From Streptomyces sp. NBC_00457 (GTDB taxonomy: Bacteria > Actinomycetota > Actinomycetes > Streptomycetales > Streptomycetaceae), in the NCBI RefSeq assembly GCF_036014015.1, contig NZ_CP107905.1:8618001-8682000 (forward strand): a stretch of 64,000 nt of DNA. Direction: 5' to 3'. Positions 1-7,624 of this stretch are shown here, piece after piece (the stretch's first letter is position 1; each line of letters begins with the position of its first letter). The notes below the pieces were generated by a model that made no database searches, was not told the DNA's origin, and saw only the letters and a list, made by a program, of their open reading frames with translations. The translations under genes were made by a program, and so were the position numbers.

Positions 1-12
1 GCGGGGAAATGT

Positions 13-170
13 CAGCCCCTCCGGCGGGAAAATTTCAGCCCCTCCGGCGTTTGAGGAGCGGGGGTCCGGGGGCTGGCCCCCGAACGGGGTCCAGGGGCGG
101 AGCCCCTGGTGGGGTCGAAGGGGCGAAGCCCCTGGAGGATGGGACGGGTAGGGGCGGCGGGGGCGAAAAC
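13..170. repeat. dispersed GC-rich intergenic repeat (family A)
   Basis: A dense set of short inverted repeats (GGGGGCTGGCCCCC, CAGGGGCGGAGCCCCTG, AAGGGGCGAAGCCCCTGG) follows a near-duplicate of CAGCCCCTCCGGCG at about 10-22 and 38-55. This pattern is familiar to me from Streptomyces intergenic regions. It lies at the 3' end of the minus-strand hydrolase gene that ends at 178, so a role in transcription termination or RNA 3'-end stability is plausible but not shown. Confidence 0.6.
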
Positions 171-177
171 CCGCCGG

Positions 178-861
178 TCACGCTGCCGCACGCACCAGCG
201 CCTCCATGACCCGCAGATCCTCCCCCATCTCCGGATGCCACTGCACCCCCAACACCCACCCGCCAGCAGGCAGTTCCACCGCCTCCACAGTCCCGTCCCC
301 CGCATACGCCGACACCACAAGCCCCGCCCCCAGCCGATCCACGGCCTGATGGTGATACGTCGGCACAGCCGTCTCCTCCGGGACGGCACCCGCATACAAC
401 GTCCCCGGCACAGGCTTCACCGAGTGCCGCCCGAAGACACCCACCACCTCCGCATGCCCGTCGAGATGCTGAACGAGCGTGCCGCCAAGGGCGACGTTCA
501 GCAGCTGCATCCCCCGGCAGATGCCCAGCAACGGCACGCGGGCCTCCAACGCGGCCTCGATCAGCGCAAGCTCCCACGCGTCCCGCGCCCGCGCCGGCGG
601 CCCGGTCCGGGCGTCGCGCTCGGCGCCGTAGCGAACCGGCTCGACATCCGGCCCACCCGCGATCACCAGCCCGTCCAGCCGCGCCACGGCCGCCGCGGCG
701 AGCGAAGGCTCGTCCGGCGGAAGCATCACCGCCAGCCCGCCCGCCGCCTGCACGAGCCGCGGATACCCGGCGGGCAGCAGCGCGGCCTCCAGTTCCCAGA
801 CCCCCCAGCGGGCCCCGGCCTCCAGATACGTACTGATGCCGATCAACGGCCTGCCGGTCAT
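178..861 (-). CDS. class I glutamine amidotransferase-like gamma-glutamyl hydrolase (peptidase C26, PuuD-like)
   Basis: Predicted 227-residue cytosolic hydrolase of the peptidase C26 family, which cleaves gamma-glutamyl amides such as gamma-glutamyl-GABA. The nucleophile elbow GICRGMQ places Cys115, and the C-terminal VQWHPE supplies His209 and Glu211, so the triad is complete. I start at the internal ATG before TGRPLIGIS, the usual N-terminus of the family, rather than seven codons upstream. It reads in the same direction as, and 73 bp downstream of, the GntR regulator gene, and it faces away from a gamma-glutamylating ligase gene. That context fits release of glutamate at the end of a gamma-glutamylated amine pathway. 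I recall the S. coelicolor counterpart as SCO1615, proposed for ethanolamine use; the exact substrate here is inference. Confidence 0.88.
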   Translation of the reverse strand: MTGRPLIGISTYLEAGARWGVWELEAALLPAGYPRLVQAAGGLAVMLPPDEPSLAAAAVARLDGLVIAGGPDVEPVRYGAERDARTGPPARARDAWELALIEAALEARVPLLGICRGMQLLNVALGGTLVQHLDGHAEVVGVFGRHSVKPVPGTLYAGAVPEETAVPTYHHQAVDRLGAGLVVSAYAGDGTVEAVELPAGGWVLGVQWHPEMGEDLRVMEALVRAAA

Positions 862-934
862 ACGTCCTCCCGCTCCCTTCAATGGATCGCGCTCACACCA
901 TTGCCGTAACCATCCTCCAACCGCAAGCCCGCCC

Positions 935-1672
935 TCAGGCCAGGAACCCCCGCAGCAGCGCCGCCGTCCCCCCGCAGTGCTCCCGCATCATCTCCCGCGC
1001 CCCGTCCGCGTCCCCGTCCAGCACCGCCTCGACGATCGCGATGTGCTGCCGCTGGGAGTGCTCGAGGTTGCGGACGAGGAGCGGGATGCAGTCCAGCAGG
1101 TCGTTCACCGTGGCCCGGACCGCCGCGTACTGCGCGGTCAGCGACGGTGACCCGCACAGCTCGGCCAGGGTGAGGTGGAGCAGTGTGTCCAGCCTGCGGT
1201 AGTCGGACAGCGGAGCGTCCTGTGTGCGGGCGAGGGCCTCGCGGAGCCGGGCGGTCTGCTCGTCGGTGAGGCCGTGCGCGGCGCACAGGCCGGCCGCGCC
1301 GACCTCCAGCACCTCACGGAAACGCAGCATGTCCTCGATGTCGACCTCGGCGACCCGCCGCCGCAGCTCGTCCTCGCCGCCGCCGTCCTTGCGCGGCAGC
1401 ACGAACGTCCCACCGTACCGCCCGCGGCGTGACTCGACGAGCCCCTGGTCCTGGAGCACCTTGAGCACCTCGCGCAGGGTGACCCGGCTGATGCCGAGCC
1501 GCTCCGCCAGCTCCCGCTCGGCGGGCAGCCGCTCGCCGCCGGGCACCAGTCCGAGGCGGACGACCTGGAGGATCTGCTCCAGCGCCTCCTCGAAGCCGTT
1601 GCCCGCGCGCACCGGCCGCAGCACCGGGGTCAGTCCGTCCTGCTGAGTGGTGCCGTCGGGATCGACCGACAT
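935..1672 (-). CDS. GntR/FadR-family transcriptional regulator of the glutamylation cluster
   Basis: A 245-residue regulator. Residues about 30-95 form the GntR winged helix (GERLPAERELAERLG, then SRVTLREVLKVL) and the rest is an all-helical FCD ligand domain with metal-type Asp/His positions (RRLDTLLH, HSQRQH, MREHC). The start is the ATG at 1672, before SVDPDG; longer versions run into the promoter of the divergent ligase gene. It is transcribed divergently from the glutamine-synthetase-like gene with 97 bp between the two starts, the usual layout for a local repressor. I recall that the S. coelicolor counterpart (SCO1614) was proposed to control glnA4, but the effector cannot be read from sequence. 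Confidence 0.88.
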   Translation of the reverse strand: MSVDPDGTTQQDGLTPVLRPVRAGNGFEEALEQILQVVRLGLVPGGERLPAERELAERLGISRVTLREVLKVLQDQGLVESRRGRYGGTFVLPRKDGGGEDELRRRVAEVDIEDMLRFREVLEVGAAGLCAAHGLTDEQTARLREALARTQDAPLSDYRRLDTLLHLTLAELCGSPSLTAQYAAVRATVNDLLDCIPLLVRNLEHSQRQHIAIVEAVLDGDADGAREMMREHCGGTAALLRGFLA

Positions 1673-1769
1673 AGGCCGTGCCCCCTTCCCAAGCAATGGT
1701 TCTCCGCAATACCTTATGGCTCTCGGCTGGCTGAAACCAGCGCGCAGAAGCCCGAAGGAGGCCCTTCCC
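1673..1769. promoter_or_regulatory. divergent promoter region, GntR regulator / glnA4-like ligase
   Basis: This 97-bp AT-richer gap separates the two divergent starts. It contains GGTTCTCCGCAATACC (about 1699-1714), a GGT-N10-ACC arrangement loosely like FadR-type half sites, and an inverted repeat GCTGG-N6-CCAGC further on. The plus-strand gene has a strong ribosome binding site, GAAGGAGG at 1754-1761. Operator assignment is tentative. Confidence 0.35.
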
Positions 1770-3134
1770 GTGGCAGACCGCACACCCCCGCTCGGCGTCG
1801 AGGAGCTGCACGCCCTCGTCGCGGGCGGTGAGATCGACACTGTCGTCCTGGCCTTCCCTGATATGCAAGGGCGGCTCCAGGGCAAGCGGTTCGCCGCCCG
1901 CTTCTTCCTCGACGAGGTTCTTCACCACGGCACCGAGGGCTGCAACTACCTCCTCGCCGTCGACACCGAGATGAACACGGTCGACGGCTACGCGATGTCG
2001 TCCTGGGACCGCGGCTACGGCGACTTCGCCATGCACCCCGACCTGAGCACCCTGCGCCGCGTCCCCTGGAACGAGGGCACGGCCATGGTGATCGCCGACC
2101 TCGCCTGGACCGACGGCTCCCCGGTCGTCGCCGCCCCGCGCCAGATACTGCGCCGCCAGCTGGAGCGCCTCGCCGAACTCGGCCTCACCGCCCAGGTCGG
2201 CACGGAGCTGGAGTTCATCGTCTTCAAGGACACCTACGAGCAGGCCTGGGACGGGCACTACCGGGGGCTCACCCCGGCGAACCAGTACAACATCGACTAC
2301 TCCGTCCTCGGCACCGGCCGCATCGAGCCCCTGCTCCGCCGCATCCGCAACGAGATGGCGGCCGCCGGCCTCACCGTCGAGTCCGCCAAGGGCGAGTGCA
2401 ACCCGGGCCAGCACGAGATCGCCTTCCGCTACGACGAGGCCCTGGTCACCTGCGACCAGCACGCCGTCTACAAGACCGGCGCCAAGGAGATCGCCTCCCA
2501 GGAGGGCATGTCGCTGACCTTCATGGCCAAGTACAACGAGCGCGAGGGCAACTCCTGCCACATCCACCTCTCGCTCGCGGACGCGGCCGGGAACAATGTG
2601 ATGCCGGGGGAGGGGCCTGGCGGCATGTCCGAGGTGATGCGCCAATTCCTCGCCGGACAGCTGGCCGCCCTGCGCGACTTCTCCCTCCTGTACGCCCCCA
2701 ACATCAACTCGTACAAGCGCTTCCAGCCCGGCTCCTTCGCCCCCACCGCCGTCGCCTGGGGCTACGACAACCGCACCTGCTCCCTCCGCGTCGTCGGCCA
2801 CGGCCGCTCAATGCGGTTCGAGAACCGGCTGCCCGGCGGCGACGTCAACCCGCACCTCGCGGTGGCCGGGCTGGTCGCGGCCGGGCTGTACGGCGTCGAG
2901 CAGAAGCTGGAGCTGCCCGAGCCCTGCCCCGGCAACGCCTACACCGCCGACTTCGAGCACGTCCCCACCACCCTGCGCGAGGCCGCCGAGCTGTGGGAGA
3001 ACAGCCCGATCGCCAAGGCGGCCTTCGGCGACGAAGTCGTCGCGCACTACCGCAACATGGCGCGCGTCGAGCTGGACGCCTTCGACGCCGCGGTCACCGA
3101 CTGGGAGCTGCGCCGCTCCTTCGAACGTCTGTGA
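1770..3134 (+). CDS. glnA4: glutamine synthetase-like gamma-glutamyl-amine ligase (GlnA4-like)
   Basis: A 454-residue type-I-like glutamine synthetase homologue predicted to join glutamate to an amine with ATP. Family motifs are in order: GTELEF (metal-binding Glu), NPGQHEI, SCHIHLSL (His), the Arg-rich YKRFQPGSFAP region and RFENRLPGGDVNPH. It starts at GTG 1770, eight bases after GAAGGAGG; upstream in-frame codons lie in the promoter. The next gene starts inside its stop codon (GTGA), and aldehyde dehydrogenase and SDR genes follow. That context argues for amine catabolism rather than ammonia assimilation. I recall S. coelicolor GlnA4 (SCO1613) as a gamma-glutamylethanolamide synthetase with this gene order. 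The symbol is by analogy, and ethanolamine versus polyamine is not decided by sequence. Confidence 0.85.
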   Translation: MADRTPPLGVEELHALVAGGEIDTVVLAFPDMQGRLQGKRFAARFFLDEVLHHGTEGCNYLLAVDTEMNTVDGYAMSSWDRGYGDFAMHPDLSTLRRVPWNEGTAMVIADLAWTDGSPVVAAPRQILRRQLERLAELGLTAQVGTELEFIVFKDTYEQAWDGHYRGLTPANQYNIDYSVLGTGRIEPLLRRIRNEMAAAGLTVESAKGECNPGQHEIAFRYDEALVTCDQHAVYKTGAKEIASQEGMSLTFMAKYNEREGNSCHIHLSLADAAGNNVMPGEGPGGMSEVMRQFLAGQLAALRDFSLLYAPNINSYKRFQPGSFAPTAVAWGYDNRTCSLRVVGHGRSMRFENRLPGGDVNPHLAVAGLVAAGLYGVEQKLELPEPCPGNAYTADFEHVPTTLREAAELWENSPIAKAAFGDEVVAHYRNMARVELDAFDAAVTDWELRRSFERL

Positions 3135-4516
3135 GGCCCTTCTTGTCCGCCGAGCACGAACTCGAAGTACTGAACCCGGCGACCGAGGAGGTCGTCGCCA
3201 CCGTCCCCGCCGCCGACGCGGCCGACGTGGACCGTGCCGTCGCCCGCGCCGCCGTCGCCCAGCGGTCCTGGGCGGCCGCCGCCCCCGCCGACCGGGCCCG
3301 GCTGCTGCGCCGCTTCGCCGACGTCGTCGACACGCACATCGAGGAGCTGGCCCAACTGGAGGTCCGCGAGGCGGGCCACCTGCTCGGCAACGCCCGCTGG
3401 GAGGCCGGCAACGCCCGCGACCTGCTGCTGTACGCGGCCGGCGGCGCCGAACGCCTCCTCGGCAAGCAGATCCCCGTACCGGGCGGCTGGAACGTCACCT
3501 TCCAGGAACCCCTCGGCGTGGTCGGCGTCATCGCACCCTGGAACTTCCCGATGCCCATCGCCGCCTGGGGCTCCTTCCCGGCCCTCGCCGCGGGCAACGC
3601 CGTCGTCCTCAAACCGGCCGAGACCACCCCGCTCACAGCGCTGCGCCTGGCCGAACTCGCCCTGGATGCGGGCCTGCCCGAAGGGCTGTTCCAGGTCCTC
3701 CCCGGATACGGCCATATCGCGGGCCGCGCCCTCGTCGACCACCCCGACGTGGCGAAGATCGTGTTCACCGGCTCCACCCGCACCGGCCGCGAAGTCATGG
3801 AGCGCTGCGCCCGCCTGGTCAAGCCCGTCACCCTCGAACTCGGCGGCAAGAGCCCCAACATCGTCTTCGCCGACGCCGACCTGAAGCGCGCGATCGACCC
3901 CTTCTCCTTCCTGGACAACAGCGGCCAGGACTGCTGCGCCCGCACCCGGATCCTGGTCCAGGAGTCCGTCCACGACGAGGTCCGCGACCTGCTCGCCGAC
4001 GCGCTGTCCACGGTGGTCGTGGGCGACCCCGCCGACGAGAAGACCCAGATGGGCCCGCTGATCAGCCGTCAACAGCTGGACCGCGTACGGTCATTCGTCC
4101 CCGACGACGCCCCGGCCCTGCGCGGCAGCGCCCCCGACGGCCCCGGCTTCTGGTTCGCGCCGACCGTCCTGACCGGCGAGCGGCACGACTCCGCGGCGGC
4201 CTGCGAGGAGATCTTCGGCCCGGTCGCCGTTCTGCTGCCCTTCACCGACGAGCAGGACGCGATCCGCCTCGCCAACGACACCCCGTACGGCCTCGCCGGC
4301 TCCCTCTGGACCCGCGACCTGGGCCGCGCCCTGCGCGTCTCGCAGGCCGTCCGGGCAGGCAACCTGTCCGTCAACTCCCATTCCGCGGTCCGCTACTGGA
4401 CCCCCTTCGGCGGCCTCAAGCAGTCCGGCGTCGGCCGCGAGCTGGGCCCGGACGCCCTGGCCGCCTTCACGGAAACCAAGAACGTCTTCATCAGCACGGA
4501 AGGCCCCGCACAGTGA
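3131..4516 (+). CDS. NAD(P)+-dependent aldehyde dehydrogenase
   Basis: A 461-residue aldehyde dehydrogenase of normal length. Seen directly are the Rossmann and substrate motifs PWNFPMPIAAW, FTGSTRTGREVM, the general-base segment TLELGGKSPN and the catalytic segment NSGQDCCART (nucleophile Cys268), ending with the usual PFGGLKQSGVGRE. Translation starts at GTG 3131, whose last two bases are part of the upstream TGA, so synthesis is probably coupled to the ligase. In a gamma-glutamylated amine pathway it would oxidise the gamma-glutamyl aldehyde to the acid, with the following SDR as a candidate alcohol dehydrogenase. Cofactor preference cannot be settled here. Confidence 0.9.
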   Translation: MRPFLSAEHELEVLNPATEEVVATVPAADAADVDRAVARAAVAQRSWAAAAPADRARLLRRFADVVDTHIEELAQLEVREAGHLLGNARWEAGNARDLLLYAAGGAERLLGKQIPVPGGWNVTFQEPLGVVGVIAPWNFPMPIAAWGSFPALAAGNAVVLKPAETTPLTALRLAELALDAGLPEGLFQVLPGYGHIAGRALVDHPDVAKIVFTGSTRTGREVMERCARLVKPVTLELGGKSPNIVFADADLKRAIDPFSFLDNSGQDCCARTRILVQESVHDEVRDLLADALSTVVVGDPADEKTQMGPLISRQQLDRVRSFVPDDAPALRGSAPDGPGFWFAPTVLTGERHDSAAACEEIFGPVAVLLPFTDEQDAIRLANDTPYGLAGSLWTRDLGRALRVSQAVRAGNLSVNSHSAVRYWTPFGGLKQSGVGRELGPDALAAFTETKNVFISTEGPAQ

Positions 4517-5295
4517 CCGAAGAGAATGTGTGCCGCCGACTGGTCGGCCGTACCGCCGTCATCACCGGAGCCGGCAGCGGCATCGGCCTCGCCACCGCCC
4601 GCCGGCTCGCCTCCGAGGGCGCGCATGTCGTCTGCGGCGACGTGGACGAACAGCGCGGCAAGGCGGCCGCCGAAGAGGTCGGCGGGATCTTCGTGAAGGT
4701 CGACGTCACCGACCCCGAGCAGGTCGAGGCGCTGTTCAGGACGGCGTACGACACCTACGGCAGTGTCGACATCGCCTTCAACAACGCGGGCATCTCGCCG
4801 CCCGACGACGACTCCATCCTGGAGACCGGCCTGGACGCCTGGAAGCGCGTCCAGGAGGTCAACCTCACCTCCGTCTACCTGTGTTGCAAGTCGGCCATCC
4901 CGTACATGCGGCGCCAGGGCAAGGGGTCGATCATCAACACGGCGTCCTTCGTGGCCCGGATGGGCGCGGCCACGTCGCAGATCTCGTACACGGCGTCCAA
5001 GGGTGGCGTCCTGGCCATGTCCCGCGAACTCGGCGTGCAGTTCGCCCGCGAGGGCATCCGCGTCAACGCGCTCTGCCCCGGCCCGGTCAACACCCCGCTT
5101 CTGCAGGAGCTGTTCGCCAAGGACCCGGAGCGGGCGGCACGCCGGCTCGTCCACATCCCCCTCGGCCGGTTCGCCGAGGCCGAGGAGATCGCCGCCGCGG
5201 TCGCCTTCCTGGCCAGCGACGACTCGTCCTTCGTGAACGCCACCGACTTCCTCGTCGACGGCGGAATCTCGGGGGCATACGTCACACCCCTGTAG
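4513..5295 (+). CDS. short-chain dehydrogenase/reductase (classical SDR)
   Basis: A 260-residue classical SDR. The NAD-binding GAGSGIG is near residue 20, NNAG follows strand 4, Ser is in NTASF, and the catalytic pair is in YTASKGG (Tyr-x3-Lys). The acidic residue after strand 2 (CGDVDEQ) favours NAD over NADP. It starts at GTG 4513 inside the TGA of the aldehyde dehydrogenase gene, completing a three-gene coupled unit. It could oxidise the hydroxyl of a gamma-glutamylated amino-alcohol before the aldehyde dehydrogenase step. The same fold could serve unrelated alcohols, so the substrate is inferred from context only. Confidence 0.88.
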   Translation: MTEENVCRRLVGRTAVITGAGSGIGLATARRLASEGAHVVCGDVDEQRGKAAAEEVGGIFVKVDVTDPEQVEALFRTAYDTYGSVDIAFNNAGISPPDDDSILETGLDAWKRVQEVNLTSVYLCCKSAIPYMRRQGKGSIINTASFVARMGAATSQISYTASKGGVLAMSRELGVQFAREGIRVNALCPGPVNTPLLQELFAKDPERAARRLVHIPLGRFAEAEEIAAAVAFLASDDSSFVNATDFLVDGGISGAYVTPL

Positions 5296-5304
5296 GCCTC
5301 GCCC

Positions 5305-5310
5305 TACAGT
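5305..5310 (+). promoter_or_regulatory. -10 element of a probable leaderless promoter
   Basis: TACAGT fits the TANNNT -10 consensus, and its last base is nine positions before the ATG at 5319. There is no Shine-Dalgarno sequence in between. This suggests transcription starting at or next to the start codon. The -35 region is weak. Confidence 0.45.
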
Positions 5311-5318
5311 GCCGGGAT

Positions 5319-6233
5319 ATGAGCATGACGCCCCCGCCCGGCTGGTACCGGGACCCGTCCGGCCCGCACCTGGAACGCTGGTGGGACGGAACGGCCTGGA
5401 CCGAGCACCGGCGCCCGCCCGAGCTCCCCGCGCCGCCGGTGCCGGTCGCCGACGGGGCCTCCGGACGCGCCAAGGCCATCGCCGTCACCAGCGCGGCCGT
5501 CGTCCTCGTCGTCGCGATCGTCACCGGCGCGGTCGTCCTCGGCCGGGACGACGGCGGCGGTGGCTCGGACCCGATCGCCGACCCGACGATCGCGACGCCC
5601 ACCGCCGAGGCGCCGGCCGGCGAGACCCCGTCCCCGTCCACGAGCGAGCCGTCCGCCGACGACCCCGCTCTGGTCGTCGACCAACTCAACGGCATCACCC
5701 TGCCGTTGATCGACGGCTGGGTCCGCCCCCAGTACGTCGCCGACCCCGATGTCCTGATGACCACCGACGGCACCTACGAGTGCCCGGCCGACGCCGGAGT
5801 CTGCCGCCACGGCGTCGTCATCTCCCGCACGGTCACCGGCACCGACGAGAAGTCCCCCGAGGCCCTGGCCAAGGCGGACATCCCGGACGCGGCCGATGAC
5901 GCCTACGACCGCGACCGCATCGGACGGCACCCCTTCGGCGGCATCGAGTCCCACAAGCTCATCGGCTCCGGGCAGGTCGCGGTGGCGGGCCGCACCGGGT
6001 ACTACGTGCGCTGGCAGGTCAGCACGGCCAAGGGGCCCGGCGGTTACGTCCAGTCGCTCGCCTTCCCGGGCGGCGTCGGCCCCGAGTCCCGGGTCATCGT
6101 CCGCTATGTGTTCGACGCGGGCGCGGACGGGCCGCCGATGGCCGACATGGACCGGATCACCAAGGGAATCAAGGTGACCGGGGACGAGGACGGCGGCGGA
6201 GGGGTCGGCAGCAGCATCGGCCCGAGGGGCTGA
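5319..6233 (+). CDS. DUF2510 single-pass membrane protein
   Basis: A 304-residue protein. Residues about 7-31 form a DUF2510 motif (GWYRDPSG, RWWDGTAWTEH), a short Trp-rich domain common in actinobacterial membrane proteins. One transmembrane helix follows at about 49-71 (AVVLVVAIVTGAVVLG), then a Thr/Pro/Ser-rich linker and an extracytoplasmic domain with two cysteines in CPADAGVC. It starts 23 bp after the SDR stop but has its own -10 element, so it is probably not in that operon. The function is unknown; the layout suggests an exported domain anchored in the membrane with a small cytosolic docking motif. Confidence 0.75.
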   Translation: MSMTPPPGWYRDPSGPHLERWWDGTAWTEHRRPPELPAPPVPVADGASGRAKAIAVTSAAVVLVVAIVTGAVVLGRDDGGGGSDPIADPTIATPTAEAPAGETPSPSTSEPSADDPALVVDQLNGITLPLIDGWVRPQYVADPDVLMTTDGTYECPADAGVCRHGVVISRTVTGTDEKSPEALAKADIPDAADDAYDRDRIGRHPFGGIESHKLIGSGQVAVAGRTGYYVRWQVSTAKGPGGYVQSLAFPGGVGPESRVIVRYVFDAGADGPPMADMDRITKGIKVTGDEDGGGGVGSSIGPRG

Positions 6234-6249
6234 CGAGCTGCACGACGGG

Positions 6250-7452
6250 CTATAGGAACGTCAGACCCTCGCCGCGATACGTCGGTACGGTCGCCGTCAC
6301 CGCGTCCCCCTCGATCAGCTGCAGCGCGTCGAACCGCTCACACAGCTCACCGGCCTTGGCATGCCGGAACCACACCTTGTCGCCGATCAGCAGATCGTCG
6401 GCGGGCGGCCCGAGCAGCGGCGTCTGTACCTCGCCGGGCCCCTCCTGCGGGTCGTAGCGCAGCCCTTCGGGCAAATACGGCACGGGCAGCCGGTCCAGCC
6501 CGGCCGCACCGGACGCCGGATAGCCGCCGCCGAGGACGGTCACGACCCCGACGCCGGGCCGGCGCACCACGGGCTGGGCGAACAGCGCGGCCGGACGCCC
6601 ACTGAACGACGTGTAGTTGTCGAACAGCCGCGGCACATACAGCCCCGACCCGGCCGCGATCTCCGTGACGGCGTCCTCGGCGGCGGTGTGCTGCACACTG
6701 CCGGTCCCGCCGCCGTTGACGTACTCCAGGTCGGGCGCCACGGCCCGCACCGCCCGCACCACCTCGGCCCGCCGATCGGCGAGTTCCCGGCGGGCGGCGG
6801 CCTGCATCAGCCGGACGGCACGCGAGCGCAGCGGCCGCCCGGCGATCGCGTCACCGACGCCGGCGATGTGCCCCTCGTAGGCCATGATCCCCACGACCTT
6901 GAAGCCGGGACGGCGGGCCACCGTACGGGCCATGTCGGCGACTTGGGCGGGGGAGTGCAGCGGAGAACGCAGCGCCCCGATCCGCACGCGCCCGCCGAGC
7001 AGCTTCAGTGACGTGTCCAACTCCAGGCAGACCCGCACCACTTCACGTCCGCCGTCGCGGGAGGCGTCGATGAGCGCGAGCTGCGCCGGGTCGTCGACCA
7101 TCACGGTCACCGCGGAGGCGAGCTTGGGATCACCGGCCAGCTCGGCGAATCCGGCGCGGTCCGCCGACGGGTAGGCCAGCAGGATGTCGTCGAAGCCCGA
7201 CCGCGCCAGCCACAGGGACTCGGCGAGGGTGAAGGACATGATGCCCGCGAAGCGGTCCCTGGCGAGGGCGCGTTCGAGCAGGGCCCGGCAGCGTAGGGAC
7301 TTGCTGGCGACGCGGATGGGCTTTCCGCCCGCTCGGCGGACCAGATCCTCCGCGTTGGCGTCGAAGGCATCCAGGTCCACGATCGCGAGAGGGGCGTCGA
7401 GATGGGCGGTGGCCCGGTCGTATCGGGCCCGGTCGGCGGCGCGCGCAGTCAT
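6250..7452 (-). CDS. PLP-dependent amino acid deaminase/aldolase (alanine racemase N-terminal fold)
   Basis: A 400-residue fold-type III PLP enzyme. An alanine-racemase-like barrel carries the PLP lysine in RVASKSLRCR near residue 50, and a C-terminal beta domain ends with the metal-type DKVWFRHAKAGE. Length and motifs match the actinobacterial amino acid deaminase/aldolase group related to D-threonine aldolase. I use the ATG at 7452, before TARAADRARYD; the upstream extension has no homology-like features. It ends 17 bp from, and convergent with, the DUF2510 gene. The substrate is probably a D-hydroxy amino acid, by family only. Confidence 0.82.
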   Translation of the reverse strand: MTARAADRARYDRATAHLDAPLAIVDLDAFDANAEDLVRRAGGKPIRVASKSLRCRALLERALARDRFAGIMSFTLAESLWLARSGFDDILLAYPSADRAGFAELAGDPKLASAVTVMVDDPAQLALIDASRDGGREVVRVCLELDTSLKLLGGRVRIGALRSPLHSPAQVADMARTVARRPGFKVVGIMAYEGHIAGVGDAIAGRPLRSRAVRLMQAAARRELADRRAEVVRAVRAVAPDLEYVNGGGTGSVQHTAAEDAVTEIAAGSGLYVPRLFDNYTSFSGRPAALFAQPVVRRPGVGVVTVLGGGYPASGAAGLDRLPVPYLPEGLRYDPQEGPGEVQTPLLGPPADDLLIGDKVWFRHAKAGELCERFDALQLIEGDAVTATVPTYRGEGLTFL

Positions 7453-7624
7453 GAACGAAGCCTGCCAGACTGGATTACCGCAGGGTAGGGGGACGTTCCG
7501 GGCAGATGCCCCGGCGTCGTGGACCGGTTCCCGTTCGACCGGGGGCAACCCGTAGAGTTGCGCGCACGCACGCAGGAACGACTCCGGCCCGCGGAAGGCC
7601 CGGGCACGAGGAAACGGGGGGTGC

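Noticed and set aside
1314-2801. A 495-residue open frame antisense to the GlnA4-like gene
   Set aside because: It mirrors the third-position GC bias of the real gene, has low-complexity Gly/Val/Asp sequence and no family motifs or ribosome binding site.
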